DNA of 13,342 bases from DASPTB01 sp035623615 (GTDB taxonomy: Bacteria > Actinomycetota > UBA4738). Made by a program: the position numbers and the translations under genes. The notes under the pieces are model-generated. The model was not told where the DNA came from. It made no database searches and worked only from the letters and a program-made list of their open reading frames with translations. Position 1 is the first letter of the stretch; every line of letters starts with the position of its first letter. Where the stretch lies: contig DASPTB010000186.1 in assembly GCA_035623615.1 (NCBI GenBank), positions 1-13,342 on the forward strand, written 5' to 3'. Shown one piece after another: positions 1 through 6,255 of the stretch.

Positions 1-852
1 GCCTGCGGGGTCGAGTCAGAGTGGCTGTCCGCCGATGAGGCCGTGCGCCGCTACCCGGGAGTGTCGGTCGAGGGCCGCGCCCCGGTGCTCTACCAGGAGC
101 ATTTCGGGGTATCGCTCGCCGACAAGACCGTCGCCGCGCAGGTGAACCTCGCGCGTCAGGGCGGTGTGGACGTCCGAGAGGAGACGCAGGCCACGGCGAT
201 CGAACCCGATCCCACCGGCGCGGTCGTGCGAACGCCGGGCGGCGACGTCGCCGCCCGAACGGTCGTGCTCGCCGCGGGGGGGTGGAGCCGATGGATCCTC
301 GCACAGGCGGTGCGTGCGTTCGCCGATGGGGGTGGCGCTCCGCTGCCGATGCCGGTCGTTCCCGAGATGATCCCGACGCTGCAGCAGGTGAGCTACTTCG
401 CGCCACTCGACCCCACGATGCGATGGCCGACGTTCATCGAGCGAGGGCCCGGCCTCGACTGGTACTCGGTGCCGCCGGAAGGTGGAGCCGCGGGCGTCAA
501 GGTGGGCCGCCACCTCCCGGGGCGGCGCCTCGACCCTTCGGAAGGGCCGTTCGAGGTCGACCCGGCCGAGGAGGAGGCCTGCGCCCAGTTCGCGCGCAAC
601 AACCTTCCCGGCGTGGATCCCAGGCCGGTCGCGACCGAGACGTGTCTGTACACGATGACGGCCGACGAGGATTTCGTGATCGACCGCATCGGTCCGATCG
701 TCGTCGCGGGCGGATGCTCGGGGCATGCGTTCAAGTTCACGCCGCTGATCGGCGAGGCGCTCGCCGACCTGGCGACCGGAAAGGAGCCGAACCTGCCGAT
801 GCAGCGGTTCTCGGCGGGTCGCGCGTCGCTCGCCGCCCCGTTCACCGTTTGA
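1..852 (+). CDS. FAD-dependent amine oxidase, monomeric sarcosine oxidase/N-methyltryptophan oxidase-like (5' partial)
   Basis: The frame is open from the first base of the window and ends at TGA 850-852, so the start and the N-terminal dinucleotide-binding GxGxxG region (about 100 residues by comparison with the family) lie outside. The remaining ~283 residues belong to the DAO-fold oxidases. They include an AAGGWS segment after the middle of the FAD domain, then ETCLYTMTADEDFVID, then GGCSGHAFKFTPLIGE near the C-terminus. In monomeric sarcosine oxidase the Cys of the (K/E)TC(M/L)YT motif carries the covalent FAD; here that Cys is present (codon 643-645), so covalent flavinylation is likely. 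The family oxidises N-methyl or similar secondary amines in the cytoplasm, giving H2O2 and an aldehyde; the actual substrate cannot be read from the sequence. The gene is convergent with the luciferase-like oxidoreductase, with 21 bases between them, and no terminator hairpin is obvious there. Family assignment is firm, substrate is open. Confidence 0.85.
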   Translation, partial: ACGVESEWLSADEAVRRYPGVSVEGRAPVLYQEHFGVSLADKTVAAQVNLARQGGVDVREETQATAIEPDPTGAVVRTPGGDVAARTVVLAAGGWSRWILAQAVRAFADGGGAPLPMPVVPEMIPTLQQVSYFAPLDPTMRWPTFIERGPGLDWYSVPPEGGAAGVKVGRHLPGRRLDPSEGPFEVDPAEEEACAQFARNNLPGVDPRPVATETCLYTMTADEDFVIDRIGPIVVAGGCSGHAFKFTPLIGEALADLATGKEPNLPMQRFSAGRASLAAPFTV

Positions 853-873
853 GCGATCGGCGGCGCGCGGCCC

Positions 874-1830
874 TCAGACGTCTCGGGCTTTGGGGATCAG
901 TTCGCTGCCGATGAGCCGCACCCCGTCGAGGTCCTCGTGGACCAGGTACTGCATCATCACGCGCCGGATGCCGGCCTCGGACAGCTCGCCCAGCCGGTGG
1001 AGGACCTGCTCGGTCGTTCCAACGATCCACTCGTCGGCGACGCTGTCGAGCCACGCTTTCGGGTCGCCCGTCTCGCCCTCCAGGGCCATCACGCGCGACG
1101 CACGATCGAGCAGATCGGGCTGATCGGCGCCGACGATCGTTCCCGTCATGAGCGACAGCACCGGGGGCTCGCTTCTGTCCGCCGCCTCCCACGCCGCGTT
1201 CACGCGGTCGCGGGCGCCGAGGATCGTCTCGACCGTGGAGAAGTTGACGTTGTACTCGTCGGCCCAGCGGGCGGCGAGTGCCGCCGAAACGGGGCCGGCG
1301 CCGCCGCCGAAGATGAGCGGTGGGTGCGGCCGCTGCACCGGTTTCGGCAGCGCGCGGCATCCCTCGAGCGTGTAGTGCTTCCCGCGGAACGTGAACTCGG
1401 GCTCGGCCGCGTCCCAGGACCGGTGCACGATCTCCACCTGCTCGGCCAGGATCTCCATCCGTTCGGACGCCGGAGGGAAGGCGAAGCCGAACTCGGTGTG
1501 CTCCAGCTCGAACCAGCCGGCGCCCATCCCGAGCTCGACCCGCCCGCCGGTGGCGTGGTCGGCGGTCACGACCGCCTTCGCGAGGACCGATGGGTGGCGG
1601 AAGGTGACGGGCGAGACGAGCGTTCCGAACCGCAGCGTCGTCGTGTGCGCCCCGAGTGCGGCGATGGTCGCCCACGCGTCGAGCGCTCCGCGCCCGCCGT
1701 CCGGGATGCCGGCGTAGTGGTCCGAGCGGAACAGGGCGTCGAAGCCGAGCTCCTCGCAGAGGGACGCGAGCGCCGCCCACTGATCCCAGGTGACGCCCTC
1801 TTGGCCCTCGATCATCAGGCAGATTCGCAT
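874..1830 (-). CDS. LLM-class F420-dependent oxidoreductase (luciferase-like monooxygenase fold)
   Basis: The 318-residue product has the bacterial-luciferase TIM-barrel pattern: MRICLMIEGQ at the first strand, LFRSDHY at about residues 33-39, a central segment ELGMGAGWFELEHTEFG (about 99-115) typical of actinobacterial F420-dependent family members, and PLIFGGGA (about 171-178). Such enzymes use reduced F420 or FMN for redox reactions on diverse substrates in the cytosol; the substrate here is unknown. Length is normal for the family. ATG at 1830 is preferred because family proteins usually begin at this MRICLMIEG-like point and a GAGG lies 10 bases upstream; GTG at 1836 or TTG at 1839 would add only two or three residues. 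The gene follows the SecE-like gene on the same strand after about 100 bases, so co-transcription is possible but not shown. Confidence 0.88.
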   Translation of the reverse strand: MRICLMIEGQEGVTWDQWAALASLCEELGFDALFRSDHYAGIPDGGRGALDAWATIAALGAHTTTLRFGTLVSPVTFRHPSVLAKAVVTADHATGGRVELGMGAGWFELEHTEFGFAFPPASERMEILAEQVEIVHRSWDAAEPEFTFRGKHYTLEGCRALPKPVQRPHPPLIFGGGAGPVSAALAARWADEYNVNFSTVETILGARDRVNAAWEAADRSEPPVLSLMTGTIVGADQPDLLDRASRVMALEGETGDPKAWLDSVADEWIVGTTEQVLHRLGELSEAGIRRVMMQYLVHEDLDGVRLIGSELIPKARDV

Positions 1831-1932
1831 CGCCACCAAACCTCGCAGGTCGTCCGCCGAAGGGCAAGTCGGAACCGGGTCGGAGCAGCGAGCGGGCTCG
1901 GAGGGCGGCTGGATCCCACGCCGATCCGGCGG
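1831..1932. other. short intergenic gap between secE-like and LLM genes
   Basis: About 100 bases separate the SecE-like stop from the oxidoreductase start. No tRNA-like T-loop, strong hairpin with T-tract or clear promoter was seen. The only signal is the GAGG before the oxidoreductase start. Confidence 0.4.
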
Positions 1933-2124
1933 CTACCTCGAGAAGAGCAGATCGAGCCCCACGACGAACAGCCCGACCACGACGACGAACCCGATGATCA
2001 CACGCACGTAGACGAGGGCCGTTCGCCGGCTCGGCCACCGGACCTTCCGCAGCTCTCGCCACGATTGGCGGGCGAACTCCTCCGGGCCGGATGGTGGCTC
2101 GATCGGGACCTCGGGATCTTCCAC
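1933..2124 (-). CDS. secE: Preprotein translocase subunit SecE-like protein
   Basis: This 63-residue protein has the minimal SecE layout. A short acidic, proline-rich N-terminus is followed by an amphipathic segment with the family signature WRELRKVRWPSR (about residues 22-33) and then a single C-terminal membrane span (LVYVRVIIGFVVVVGLFVVG, about 37-56). SecE clamps SecY in the inner-membrane Sec channel. The GTG start at 2124 is supported by GGGAGG 4 bases upstream. In most bacteria secE sits directly before nusG and rplK, often beside tRNA-Trp. None of these is present; the gene lies between a membrane protein of unknown function and an oxidoreductase. It may be the relocated sole copy, a paralogue, or a SecE-like protein with another role. 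The domain match is convincing although the protein is short. Confidence 0.85.
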   Translation of the reverse strand: MEDPEVPIEPPSGPEEFARQSWRELRKVRWPSRRTALVYVRVIIGFVVVVGLFVVGLDLLFSR

Positions 2125-2192
2125 AGGGCCTCCCGGCGGGGCGATGCGCCCACAGGACCAGACTCTCGAGGTGCCGGATTCATTTCATCCCC

Positions 2193-2204
2193 GGCGGATC
2201 CGCC
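2193..2204. repeat. 12-bp perfect palindrome in the gap between the 2230-3303 gene and secE
   Basis: GGCGGATCCGCC is a perfect palindrome, and outside it CCCGG and CCGGG (2190-2194 and 2205-2209) can also pair around a 10-base loop. It lies just after the stop of the membrane protein gene on the - strand. No T-run follows on that strand, so a terminator role is only a possibility. Confidence 0.3.
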
Positions 2205-2229
2205 CCGGGACGCCGGTCTCCCCAGGCGG

Positions 2230-3303
2230 CTACGCCGGGGTCAGCGTGAGCGAGACGGTCCCCTTGATCCCAAGGGCGCCCGTGCCTCCGGGGATGCCCG
2301 ACAGCGTGGCGGTCGCGTCCACGAACTCCGTCGTCGAGGTCTTCACCATCTTCTTCTGGCCGGTGTCGATCCACGTCGTCGCGGTCCCGGAGGTGTGGCC
2401 CGAGAACGCCATCTCTGCCCCCGGGGGGACCTGGCTGCTCTTCAGCCCGAACAATCCGGCGTAGTCGGCGAGCTTGACCGTGTAGTCCATGGGCGCGGTC
2501 GTCGTGGTCCGGATCACCGCGGCGTCGACGTCGCCGACGTTCTCCTTTCGAAGAAACGTGCCGTGCACCGAAATCGTCACGGGTGAACCGAAGATGGTCG
2601 TCGACAAGCTCTTGCTCCACGTGTCCCCGACGCGAACCGAGCCGGAGGGGAGAATCGCCGACAGCTGGCTGGATCCCCCCGTGAAGGGCCCGCCGAGCTG
2701 ACCGCCGGCGATCGGCGCGCCGCTCGTCGTGGTCATCTGACCGTTGCTCGTCATCTTGGCGGTGACCGGAGGGATCGTCGTCGACTGTGTTCGTCCGGAC
2801 ACCGTCGCCGTCGCGTTCGAGTACGTGATGCGAACCGTTGCGGTGCCGTTCGAGTCGACGGAGAGCACGCGAAGCTGCATGTCGGCCGAAACGGTCGCGT
2901 CGACGGGAAAGCTCTGGCCGCCGCTCGACAGCGTGAGGTCCTCGTGCGTGGCGAAGTGGAATCTGGAGGTCTGGCCCGGCGCGTACGACAGCGCGAGCGC
3001 GGTTCCCTGATTGCGAGTGAGCAAGAAGCCGACGGCGGCGGCCACGACCAGGACCGCGACGACGACGGCCGCGACGATGCGGCCGGTGGAGCGACGAGGC
3101 GGGGGAGCCTCGGTGGCCTCCGCGGCGGTCGGGTCGGTGGCCTCGGCGGGGCCTGCGGACGGCTCGGTGGGCTCCGCGGACGGCTCGACCGTCCCCGCAG
3201 CGGCCGGCGCGGGATCCGTGCTCGCCTCCGGGGCGGGTGGCCCGCTCTCGGGCGACTCGGGCTCGGATCCGCCCGGGGTGCCCTTTGACTCGTCCTCGCT
3301 CAT
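2230..3303 (-). CDS. Uncharacterised single-pass membrane protein with Pro/Ala-rich N-terminus and large extracytoplasmic domain
   Basis: The 357-residue product has three parts. Residues 1 to about 70 form an acidic, Pro/Ala/Glu/Ser-rich, low-complexity stretch likely to be disordered and cytoplasmic. A PPRRSTGR anchor and a membrane span (IVAAVVVAVLVVAAAVGFLL, about 75-95) follow. The remaining ~260 residues are a Ser/Thr/Gly-rich beta-type domain outside the membrane. The start of this domain, LSYAPGQTSRFHF, recalls proteins annotated as DUF6263-like, which begin with a similar (Y/F)xxxGQxxR segment; I cannot confirm that family. The tail (GIKGTVSLTLTPA) ends on a beta strand. The ATG at 3303 has a GGGGGAAGG purine tract immediately upstream. 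The gene heads a possible transcription unit with secE downstream. No catalytic motif was recognised. Confidence 0.75.
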   Translation of the reverse strand: MSEDESKGTPGGSEPESPESGPPAPEASTDPAPAAAGTVEPSAEPTEPSAGPAEATDPTAAEATEAPPPRRSTGRIVAAVVVAVLVVAAAVGFLLTRNQGTALALSYAPGQTSRFHFATHEDLTLSSGGQSFPVDATVSADMQLRVLSVDSNGTATVRITYSNATATVSGRTQSTTIPPVTAKMTSNGQMTTTSGAPIAGGQLGGPFTGGSSQLSAILPSGSVRVGDTWSKSLSTTIFGSPVTISVHGTFLRKENVGDVDAAVIRTTTTAPMDYTVKLADYAGLFGLKSSQVPPGAEMAFSGHTSGTATTWIDTGQKKMVKTSTTEFVDATATLSGIPGGTGALGIKGTVSLTLTPA

Positions 3304-3336
3304 CCTTCCCCCTTCTGGACCGGTCGCCTTCCACGC

Positions 3337-3357
3337 TCAGTATGAGGTGTTTCGCAT
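3337..3357 (-). CDS. Possible six-codon leader ORF (MRNTSY) upstream of the membrane protein gene
   Basis: On the - strand an ATG at 3357 opens a frame of six codons (M-R-N-T-S-Y) ending in TGA at 3337-3339. AAGGAG at 3366-3371 lies 8 bases before the ATG, a better Shine-Dalgarno than most genes in the window have. The stop is 33 bases before the ATG of the downstream membrane protein gene. It could be a regulatory leader peptide, a relic of an older gene start, or chance. There is no run of a single amino acid that would point to classic attenuation. Confidence 0.3.
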   Translation of the reverse strand: MRNTSY

Positions 3358-3491
3358 GGAAGACTCTCCTTGGATTGCCCGGCCCTGGGTTTCGCACCGT
3401 TCGCGGCGTACTCGAAGTCGTTCGTGGTTGGCTCGCGAGATCGACGCCGCGTGTTCGCCGCCACCTTCACGGTGACGTCCCACGCACGACT

Positions 3492-3497
3492 TACCAT
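3492..3497 (+). promoter_or_regulatory. Putative -10 box for leaderless transcription of the HAD-IB gene
   Basis: TACCAT matches the actinobacterial TANNNT -10 pattern and ends 7 bases before the GTG at 3505, which would place the transcription start at or next to the first base of the start codon. No Shine-Dalgarno sequence precedes the GTG. No convincing -35 box was seen. Confidence 0.5.
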
Positions 3498-3504
3498 TGG
3501 GGCC

Positions 3505-4317
3505 GTGAAGGCGGCGGCGTTCTTTGACCTGGACAAGACGGTCATCTCGAAGTCCAGCTCGCTTGCCTTGGCCCGGCCGATGTACCGGGCGGGCCTGGTG
3601 AACCGGTCGGCCGTCGTGAAGGGCGCGTACGCGCAGATCATCTACCTGCTGCTTGGGGCCGACGAGAAGAAGCTCGACCGCCTCAAGGAGGGGATGCTCT
3701 CGCTCTCGAAGGGATGGGACCGGGAGGAGGTCGAGGACGTCGTCCGCCAGGCCCTGGTCGAGCTGATCGACCCCTTCATCTATCAGGAGGCCCTCGACCT
3801 GATGGAGCTTCATCGGTCGGAGGGCCGCCTCGTCTTCATCGTGTCGTCATCGCCCGAGGAGGTGGTTCGCCCGCTGGCCGAGCATTTCGGCCAGGTCGGC
3901 GTCATCGCAACCCGCGCGAAGATCGTCGACGGCAAGTACTCGGGCGAGCTGGAGTTCTACTGCGCCGGCGAGGGGAAGGCGGAGGCGATCGCCGACCTCG
4001 CCGCGCGTCGCGGCATCGACCTCACCCGCTCGTACGCGTATTCGGACTCGAGCAGCGACCTCCCGATGCTCGAGATCGTTGGGAACCCGGTGGCCGTCAA
4101 CCCCGACCGCGAGCTGCGCAAGATCGCCGCCGAGCGCGAGTGGCAGGTGAGGGACTTCCGGCGCCCCGTGCGACTCCGCGATCGATTGGGGAACGTTCCC
4201 AAGCCTCCGCCGAAGCTCACCGGCGTGGTGCTCGCTGGCGCCGCGGGCGCCCTCGTCGGATGGATGCTGGTCAAGCCCCGGCTGCCCCGGCCCGATCGCG
4301 CCGGCGCCAAGACCTGA
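3505..4317 (+). CDS. HAD-IB family phosphatase (SerB-like) with a C-terminal hydrophobic segment
   Basis: The 270-residue product carries all four HAD motifs: DLDKT with nucleophile Asp8 and acid/base Asp10; the Ser of VSSS (Ser114) as motif II; Lys158 in GEGKAEA as motif III; and SDSSSDLPML (Asp181, Asp185) as motif IV. The helical cap between motifs I and II is typical of the IB subclass. Relatives hydrolyse phosphoserine or phospholipid-type phosphomonoesters; the substrate here is unknown. Near the C-terminus a hydrophobic stretch (LTGVVLAGAAGALVGWMLV, about 238-256) followed by basic residues could be a membrane anchor. The frame is open upstream to about 3370, but GTG 3505 is chosen because the hydrolase fold begins there (KAAAFFDLDKT) and a -10 box fits leaderless initiation. 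A HAD-IB gene (Rv3661) also lies beside the mycobacterial homologues of the downstream pilus-type locus. Confidence 0.88.
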   Translation: MKAAAFFDLDKTVISKSSSLALARPMYRAGLVNRSAVVKGAYAQIIYLLLGADEKKLDRLKEGMLSLSKGWDREEVEDVVRQALVELIDPFIYQEALDLMELHRSEGRLVFIVSSSPEEVVRPLAEHFGQVGVIATRAKIVDGKYSGELEFYCAGEGKAEAIADLAARRGIDLTRSYAYSDSSSDLPMLEIVGNPVAVNPDRELRKIAAEREWQVRDFRRPVRLRDRLGNVPKPPPKLTGVVLAGAAGALVGWMLVKPRLPRPDRAGAKT

Positions 4318-4323
4318 GCGACC

Positions 4324-4710
4324 TCACCTCCCGGCTCCCGCGAGCCGCTCGCACAGTTCCTCGGCTCGGTCGGCGGCCCGGTCGATCCATCCCATGGCCA
4401 ACTCGCCGACGACCGTCAGCAGGTCTCGCTCGACGTCCGGACGCAGTCGATCGCGCCCGCCTTCCGGCCGCGCGAGGTGGTCCAGTCGCATGACGGCGCG
4501 CTCGAGCCGCGCCACCTCCTCGGGCGAGGGGGGAATCGGCGAGTTCCGGCGGAGAATGCCGAGCGTTGCGACTGCCGCCACCGGATCGGACTCGGCACCG
4601 GAGCGGCGCGCGCTCCCCGCCGGATGGCCGGTGCCGGTGCCGGAGGCGGGGTCCGCGAAGTGGGTCCGCCGCCGCCGCCGCTCGTCGTCGAGTGAGATGA
4701 CCACTGCCAT
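4324..4710 (-). CDS. Uncharacterised 128-residue protein
   Basis: I do not recognise the family. The product begins MAVVISLDDERRRRRTHFAD, with a pentaarginine run, followed by a low-complexity Gly/Pro/Ser region to about residue 60. The C-terminal half (about 62-128) is helical and charged, with PPSPEEVARLERAVMRLDHL and then ERDLLTVVGELAMGWIDRAA. There are no membrane spans, signal peptide or catalytic motifs, so it is probably cytosolic. ATG 4710 is favoured because TACGAT lies 6 bases upstream, as for a leaderless mRNA. The gene converges on the HAD-IB gene with only six bases between the stops, so the two transcripts probably overlap. The GC-rich codon pattern matches its neighbours, which supports real coding despite the unknown family. 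Confidence 0.65.
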   Translation of the reverse strand: MAVVISLDDERRRRRTHFADPASGTGTGHPAGSARRSGAESDPVAAVATLGILRRNSPIPPSPEEVARLERAVMRLDHLARPEGGRDRLRPDVERDLLTVVGELAMGWIDRAADRAEELCERLAGAGR

Positions 4711-4716
4711 GACGGG

Positions 4717-4722
4717 ATCGTA
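4717..4722 (-). promoter_or_regulatory. Putative -10 box for leaderless transcription of the 4324-4710 gene
   Basis: Read on the - strand, TACGAT ends 6 bases before the ATG at 4710. This fits TANNNT and places transcription initiation at the start codon. No Shine-Dalgarno was seen in the spacer. Confidence 0.5.
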
Positions 4723-4761
4723 GCTCCCGCCAGTGACACGCCCTGAGCAGCGACAACGCGC

Positions 4762-5361
4762 CTAGCTCGTGTGGCCCCAGTCCGGCTTCTCGGCCTCGCG
4801 CAGGCGCTTGCACAGCCCGGCGAGGTCTTCCCGCGAGACCCGCCCGCTCGGGGGTGGCGAGTCGTCGCCGAGGCGGGACTGCAGACCCGAGTAGATGGCC
4901 TGTCCGATCGAGGTGTCCTGGTCGAGCAGGTGGTTGAAGCTGCTCGTCGGCACCTCGATCAGCGAGGTCGCCGTCTTCGCGACAACGTTCGCGGATCGCG
5001 GGGACCCGTCGATCAGGGAGATCTCCCCGAAGTATCCGCCTTCACCGAGCGTCGCCTGCTCGTGCTCGTCGACGACCACGGACACGGACCCTTCCCGGAT
5101 GAGGAAGAAGCCCTTCCCCCGCTCGCCCGACGTGATGATGGGCGAACCGGGCGAGTATCCGACTCGGCGCGCGAGCCGAGCGACGGACCGCAGCTGATCC
5201 TGCGTCAGACCCTTGAAGAGCGGCACGCGGCTGAGGTCGGGCAGGTGCTCGGAGTACGTCATCCGGAACGCAACCCAGGCACCGATCGCGACGATGACGA
5301 CGATGACGATCAGCCCGATCCACAGCCCGGTGCTTGCCGCGATCAATGACATCGCTGTCAT
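4762..5361 (-). CDS. Membrane-anchored cyclic nucleotide-binding (CAP_ED) domain protein
   Basis: The 199-residue product starts with a single membrane span (TGLWIGLIVIVVIVAIGAWV, about 11-30). A cNMP-binding beta-barrel domain (about 45-160) beginning VPLFKGLTQDQL follows. The phosphate-binding cassette is intact: GEISLIDGSPRSA (about 112-124), with Glu113 and Arg122 in the positions that bind the ribose and phosphate of cAMP or cGMP, so ligand binding is likely. No DNA-binding helix-turn-helix, kinase or channel domain follows; the tail is a short charged helix ending at residue 199. It therefore looks like a membrane-tethered sensor or adaptor. ATG 5361 is preceded by AGGGGGTGA about 5-6 bases upstream and begins just before the membrane span. 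The same frame stays open far upstream, but that stretch is antisense to the ferritin-like gene and has no family match. Confidence 0.87.
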   Translation of the reverse strand: MTAMSLIAASTGLWIGLIVIVVIVAIGAWVAFRMTYSEHLPDLSRVPLFKGLTQDQLRSVARLARRVGYSPGSPIITSGERGKGFFLIREGSVSVVVDEHEQATLGEGGYFGEISLIDGSPRSANVVAKTATSLIEVPTSSFNHLLDQDTSIGQAIYSGLQSRLGDDSPPPSGRVSREDLAGLCKRLREAEKPDWGHTS

Positions 5362-5496
5362 GAATTCACCCCCTGGAAAAAGTCGCGGCACCTTACTATG
5401 GCGCGCCGACCGCGAGCAAGAGTTCCCTCGGCTGCATCCGGGCTGTTCGCGACCGGTGCCGGTCCCCGGCCGCGTCGCCTCTAGAATCGTCGGAGC
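5362..5496. other. Divergent intergenic region between the cNMP-binding and ferritin-like genes
   Basis: This 135-base stretch should hold promoters for both flanking genes. On the - strand CATAGT (5395-5400) is a possible -10 for the cNMP-binding gene, but no -35 at a proper spacing was found. The + strand TAGAAT box is listed separately. Confidence 0.35.
5482..5487 (+). promoter_or_regulatory. Putative -10 box before the ferritin-like gene
   Basis: TAGAAT is a near-consensus -10 box ending 9 bases before ATG 5497. A GGAG at 5492-5495 is only one base from the ATG, too close to serve as a Shine-Dalgarno, so leaderless or nearly leaderless translation is likely. Confidence 0.5.
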
Positions 5497-6198
5497 ATGC
5501 CATCGAGCCAGGGCGCTCCCTCCGGCCGGGTTCCTGGGGCGACGGACGACGAGCCCACGGATCCCGAGACCGTCGCCGAGGTCCTCGCCGCCGTCGCGTA
5601 CGGCGAGCGCCTGGGCGCGCAGCGGGCGCAGGAGTCGGTTCGGCTCGCGCCCGACCCCCGGACCGCGTCGGTGCAGCAACACATCGCCGACCGCGAGCGC
5701 CAGAACTCCGACCTGATCGAGGCCCGGCTTCGGGAGGTCGGAGGAGAGGGACTGATCGACCGCTACCAGCCGTTCTTCGACGCCTTCTTCGAGCACACCG
5801 AGCCCAAGGACTGGATGCAGGCCCAGACGTTCCACTACGTGGGAGACGCGCTGGTCTCGGACTTCTCCGACGCGCTCGTCCCGCTCGTCGACCGGGTCTC
5901 GGGCGAGATCGTGCGGCGGGCGCTCGGCAACCGCGAGGACCAGGAGCAGTTCGCCCTCGAGGAGCTGACGCGCGCGATGGAGGCCGACGGCAAGACGGCG
6001 AACGCCATCCGCGCCTACTCGCGCACGATCATGGGCGAGGCGTTCACGCAGACGAGCCGTGCACTCGACCAGAGCGAGGGGTTGCGGTCGCTGCTCGGCC
6101 GCGACGCCGACGGTGGCAAGCGTTTCATCCTGAGTCTCCTGGAGCGTCACCGTCAGCGACTGGATCGACTGGGAATCGAACCCCTCGAAGACGACTGA
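5497..6198 (+). CDS. Ferritin-like fold protein, MiaE_2-type
   Basis: The 233-residue, mostly helical product resembles the actinobacterial ferritin-like proteins grouped with MiaE (tRNA hydroxylase fold). It has VAEVLAAVAYGERLGAQRAQ (about 26-45) as the first helix with Glu37, and the family-typical stretch RYQPFFDAFFEHTEPKDWMQ (about 89-108) followed by YVGDALVSDF (about 114-123). Canonical members bind a metal pair through Glu and ExxH motifs. Here the second-helix motif reads E67-R-Q-N70, with Asn where His is expected, and I see no ExxH anywhere in the protein. It may therefore be a metal-free or altered-metal member. The acidic N-terminal 25 residues are probably disordered. It has no signal peptide or membrane span. 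Family membership is by recognition of the conserved central region and should be confirmed by a profile search. Confidence 0.72.
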   Translation: MPSSQGAPSGRVPGATDDEPTDPETVAEVLAAVAYGERLGAQRAQESVRLAPDPRTASVQQHIADRERQNSDLIEARLREVGGEGLIDRYQPFFDAFFEHTEPKDWMQAQTFHYVGDALVSDFSDALVPLVDRVSGEIVRRALGNREDQEQFALEELTRAMEADGKTANAIRAYSRTIMGEAFTQTSRALDQSEGLRSLLGRDADGGKRFILSLLERHRQRLDRLGIEPLEDD

Positions 6199-6227
6199 AG
6201 GCCGGCGAGAGGAGCCCATCGTGCGGC

Positions 6228-6246
6228 GGCGCCCGAAGGAGGCGCC
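6228..6246. terminator. Possible bidirectional hairpin between convergent genes
   Basis: GGCGCC occurs at 6228-6233 and again at 6241-6246. Because it is self-complementary, the two copies can form a 6-bp all-GC stem with a 7-base loop. It lies between the stops of the convergent genes ending at 6198 and 6256. There is no T-tract on either strand, so factor-independent termination is doubtful. Confidence 0.25.
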
Positions 6247-6255
6247 TCCCGGACA

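Noticed and set aside
1840..2229. tRNA-Trp or other tRNA beside secE
   Set aside because: No T-loop of the GGTTCRANNCC type or cloverleaf arms were found on either strand in the gaps.
937..2586. Very long open frame on the + strand across the oxidoreductase and secE genes
   Set aside because: It is antisense to three recognisable genes, is rich in Arg/Gly/Asp as expected of a GC-rich shadow frame, and has no family-like motif.
5362..6219. N-terminal extension of the cNMP-binding protein frame by about 285 residues
   Set aside because: The extension lies antisense to the ferritin-like gene, while a good Shine-Dalgarno and a membrane span define a start at 5361.
6238..6249. Perfect palindrome GGAGGCGCCTCC as a regulatory operator
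   Set aside because: It lies between two convergent gene ends, where no promoter is expected, and overlaps the hairpin already listed.
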